This document shows positions 61,501 to 64,000 of a DNA stretch of 64,000 nucleotides, piece by piece. The notes under the pieces are model-generated. The model was not told the origin of the DNA, did not search any database, and was given only the letters and a program-made list of their open reading frames with translations. Where the stretch lies: the NCBI GenBank assembly GCA_009103225.1, contig RHPI01001037.1:1564896-1628895 (forward strand), written 5' to 3'. Each line of letters opens with the position of its first letter. Within the stretch, counting starts at the first letter, position 1. The position numbers and the translations under genes were made by a program. This DNA is from Chlorokybus atmophyticus (lineage: Eukaryota; Streptophyta; Chlorokybophyceae; Chlorokybales; Chlorokybaceae).

Positions 61501-62718
61501 CCGAAGAGGAATGGCCGAAAGAACCGAATGGCCCAGACATCTACAAGTTGCTCCCCTTCGTAGCTGCTATAATTGGCTTCAGCAGCGTTATTGGTCCGGC
61601 TGGCGTAAGCGAACTTGTTCCTTGCACTCGTCGTTTTTTTGGGTATAGCACGGCGCCTACTAGGCTAGTAGCCCAAGCCGACTCCAATCTGTGTGAAGGA
61701 TGAATGGCTTAATGTAGTCGGGGTGCACTGAAGGTGGCTCTTGAGCACCTCGAACGCTTGCTACTAAGATTCACCCCAATGTCCGGTGATGGCCTTCTTT
61801 AGCAGGTCGTTGAGAGGCTTGACTATCTTCAGGAAGTTCCGTACGAACCCACGTAGTAGTTGGATAAACCAAGGAAGGCGCGTAGCCGCGAGATGTTGGC
61901 GAGAGGTGGCACCTCCAGTAACGTGTCCACCTTTGCTTGCTGCACCATCACACCGTTGGGGACGATGAGGTGGCCGAGGTACGGGATCTTGTCAGCGAAG
62001 AAGGTGTCACTTCTTAGGGTGTGCCGTGAGGTTGTGTTCCTTCAGTTGCTCCAGCACCTCTTTGATGTGCTGCAGGTGGGCCTTTGCAATGTGGCTGAAA
62101 ATAAGGATGTCATCATTATAGCACCTTGAATTGTCCAGCCCGCGCAGGGTTCGGTATAACGCGTTGAAAGACAGCCGGTGCGTTTTCCAGCCCGAAAGAC
62201 ATAACCTTCCACTGGTAGAGAGTCCGGTTGCCCCAAAAGGTGGTCTTGCACTTGTGGTCGTCTTAGATGCCGATCCAATGAAAATATGATCGCATGTCGA
62301 GGATTGAAAAATACTTACAAGTGCCCACGATGTTGAAGTTTTTGTCTTGCGTGTGCATACGATAGCAGTCAAGAACCGTGTGAGTGTTGAGATTACGGCA
62401 ATCCCCACACATGCGCTGTGTCCACTGCCCCTGCTCGTCCCTCTTCAGTGGCATGACGGTGGCCGCGGCATACCGAGTGCTGGGAGCTTGCTCCTCGATA
62501 AAACCAGCATCCAACAGCCTCCTGCAATTAGTCTCAATGACCTCCATTTCCACCTTAGCCACGGGATGCTGCTTGCTAAAGATAGGCCCGGTAGTGTCCA
62601 GCTCTATGGTAAAGTCGTGGAAGTTACACTTGCCCAAGTCCGTAAGGGAGTGCGGGAACTGCGACTTGTGACCTTTCGAGAGGGTTTTTAGCCGATCCTC
62701 AATGTCTCTAGAGGCCAT
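61500..62718 (-). pseudogene. Reverse transcriptase domain
   Basis: The N-terminal part is open from 62718 to 62263: GPIFSKQHPVAKVEMEVIE, LLDAGFIEEQAPSTRYAAA, RMCGDCRNLNTHTVLD, YFSILDMRSYFHWIGI. The active-site box is CYNDDILIFS (near 62125), that is YxDD as in Ty3/gypsy RT. Downstream: YLGHLIVPNGV and RAFLGLSNYY (to about 61850). Frame changes near 62270 and 61990 and later stops break it. An acidic linker (DDSDLETLEEALD, near 62805) joins it to the methyltransferase in front. Confidence 0.88.
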
Positions 62719-62879
62719 ACAACCGATCCTCCACCCTTCTTGCTATGGCTCGTCCGTTTGAGGGATGTCCAACGCTTCCTCAAGAGTTTCAAGATCGCTG
62801 TCGTCAACAGCCATTGAGACGATTACATTCCTGATTACTGCGAGATCTTCCCCCCCAGCGGATGGCGTGGGGCGGAGAC

Positions 62880-64000
62880 CTGGCCATTAGCTGTGTTGCA
62901 GGGCCAAGCACGTTCTCAGAAGCCAAACCATGCTATTTTTATCTATTGCACGGCCCAGCAGAGCGCGATAATCGCGCTCCGCGAGCTTGGGTGCCTGTGA
63001 GACGACTCCGGGCCAAAAGCCCATGGCCAACTCGCGCTCAATGACGAGTGGCTTTGGAAGGCAGGCGCAGGTTGTCATCCCACACCATGCTAATATTGCC
63101 GTTGCAGAAGGAGTAAAAGCCAGGAAAGGTCACAAGGGCGGGCAAGGCATTCATAGGCTGACCCACCTTGTTGCTATAGTGGAGTGTTTGTTGTCCGGCT
63201 TGAGCACTGATTGCGGGGTAGTCACTAGGCACGGTGCCAGCAGCCAGGATATCGGTGACCAGGAGACCTAGAGGACGCGTGTAAAAGGGCTGCGCAGCGA
63301 CCACGTTCTGTGCGTTGGCGAGGTTGGTCCACTTGCTGCGCGGTGCGCACGTGAGCCGCGTGCGGCTGCGTCAACGACCACTGAGTTGTCAATAACTGTA
63401 CAAATGCGCTCGTAGTCAGCACGAACATTGGCGCGGTGGTCATCCTTTGCACGTACATTCTCCAGTATGTATGCGGGCGGTCCGTCAAGTTGTTGTTGCT
63501 AAAGCGTGCGTATGACGCGCATCAACTCGCAAAACAGCTGCGATGGTGGGTCCTAAACTTTAGGACCTTGAAGGCCGAAACCTTTGCCGGCACGAGAATG
63601 CCCTTAACATTCCCACCCAGCAACAATAATGCTTACTCCACCTAGTGCTTTTAGGTGTTCCCCTGTGACAAGCTGAATGTCTTGAGGCAATGCGCGCAGA
63701 TTGTCGGCAAGTACGGACGGCCTCATTAGCGGGTATCATTTGCGCAGGTGCGCGAGGTGATGAGACACCGCTGTTTATGCTTGTTGGCTGCAATTACAAT
63801 TGACTACTTGCTAACTGGTAGGCCGACATTAAGGATGGCTGCCAAGCCGCTGCCGCCGCCGCCGAAAAGCTCCAGATAGTGGAGGCCTTTATGACGACGT
63901 TGCGGCGACAGGTGAATAGTGGATAGCTCCAGTGTGCAAAGGGGGTCGTTGGTGTTGGGTGGCAGTGTCAGCGGTGTAGTTGCCACGCGTGTTGCCACGG
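62880..64000 (-). pseudogene. C5-cytosine DNA methyltransferase fused ahead of RT
   Basis: Conserved C5-methyltransferase motifs occur in the right order. Motif I (AdoMet site): LHYLELFGGGGSGLAAIL, 63884-63830. Motif IV: IIVAGWEC, then a TAA stop where the family has Gln, then GHSRAGKGFGL, about 63630-63565. Motif VI: PPAYILENVRAKDD, near 63470. Motif VIII-like region: RGSRAHRA then, after a frameshift, KWTNLAN, near 63340. Motif IX-X: RELAMGF and YRALLGRAID, about 63045-62955. The catalytic Cys and ENV glutamate are present. Roughly 340 residues, the size of a stand-alone phage- or bacterial-like enzyme. Damage includes two or three further stops and at least one more frameshift. The family moves a methyl group from AdoMet to cytosine C5. 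Confidence 0.85.

Larger units (their letters stand above)
59706..64000 (-). mobile_element. Ty3/gypsy retroelement, pol region, degenerate and cut by window edge
   Basis: Order from 5' (high coordinates) to 3': C5-cytosine methyltransferase, reverse transcriptase, RNase H, integrase (zinc-binding then DDE then C-terminal domain), PHD-like finger, polypurine tract. RT before integrase with an RNase H between them defines Ty3/gypsy order. Gag, protease and the 5' LTR are not seen and may lie beyond 64000. Many stops and frameshifts show that this copy is dead. Confidence 0.85.

Noticed and set aside
60110-62691. Plus-strand frames over the retroelement
   Set aside because: Antisense shadows of RT and integrase, which have clear motifs on the minus strand.

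Overview
This window looks like nuclear DNA of a green alga (Viridiplantae). Genes are split by many small GT-AG introns, with a few GC-AG introns. GC content is about 50%, and introns are rich in (CA/TG/GCATGC) runs. The gene set includes a plant-type EREX-like PX protein next to general eukaryotic genes. All exon borders were placed by eye from reading frame, splice sites and family resemblance, so most inner borders are approximate. The species is not identified.

Layout. 0.6-6.2 kb: a divergent pair, an EREX-like PX/coiled-coil endosomal protein (-) and a LENG1-like protein (+). 6.3-20 kb: an accessory region with a 0.3 kb (GA)n tract, three copies of an mTERF-like organelle protein in both orientations, fragments of an unrecognised partner gene beside them, and a pair of inverted 0.4 kb repeats. 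21.1-37.5 kb: a housekeeping block with NAA25 (NatB auxiliary subunit, -), CLU/clustered mitochondria protein (-), and the Fe-S assembly protein DRE2/anamorsin (+). 37.8-40.3 kb: an AT-rich, gene-free island with paired hairpins. 41.2-42.7 kb: a secreted AA15-like copper polysaccharide monooxygenase (+). 44.4-54.9 kb: a serine racemase (-) diverging from a long coiled-coil protein (+). 55.4-58.6 kb: a two-cupin protein (-) with a plastid-like leader. 59.2-59.4 kb: a PIF/Harbinger-type MITE. 59.7-64.0 kb: a decayed Ty3/gypsy retroelement (-), cut by the window edge.

The most unusual object is this retroelement. Its pol region carries a C5-cytosine DNA methyltransferase directly in front of reverse transcriptase, and a PHD-finger-like domain after integrase. 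A mobile element could thus have carried both a DNA-methylation writer and a possible histone reader. This copy is broken by stops and frameshifts, so its value is as a fossil that points to intact relatives.

The genes do not form one pathway. They are mostly unrelated housekeeping genes, with two islands of duplication and transposition (6-20 kb and 58-64 kb).
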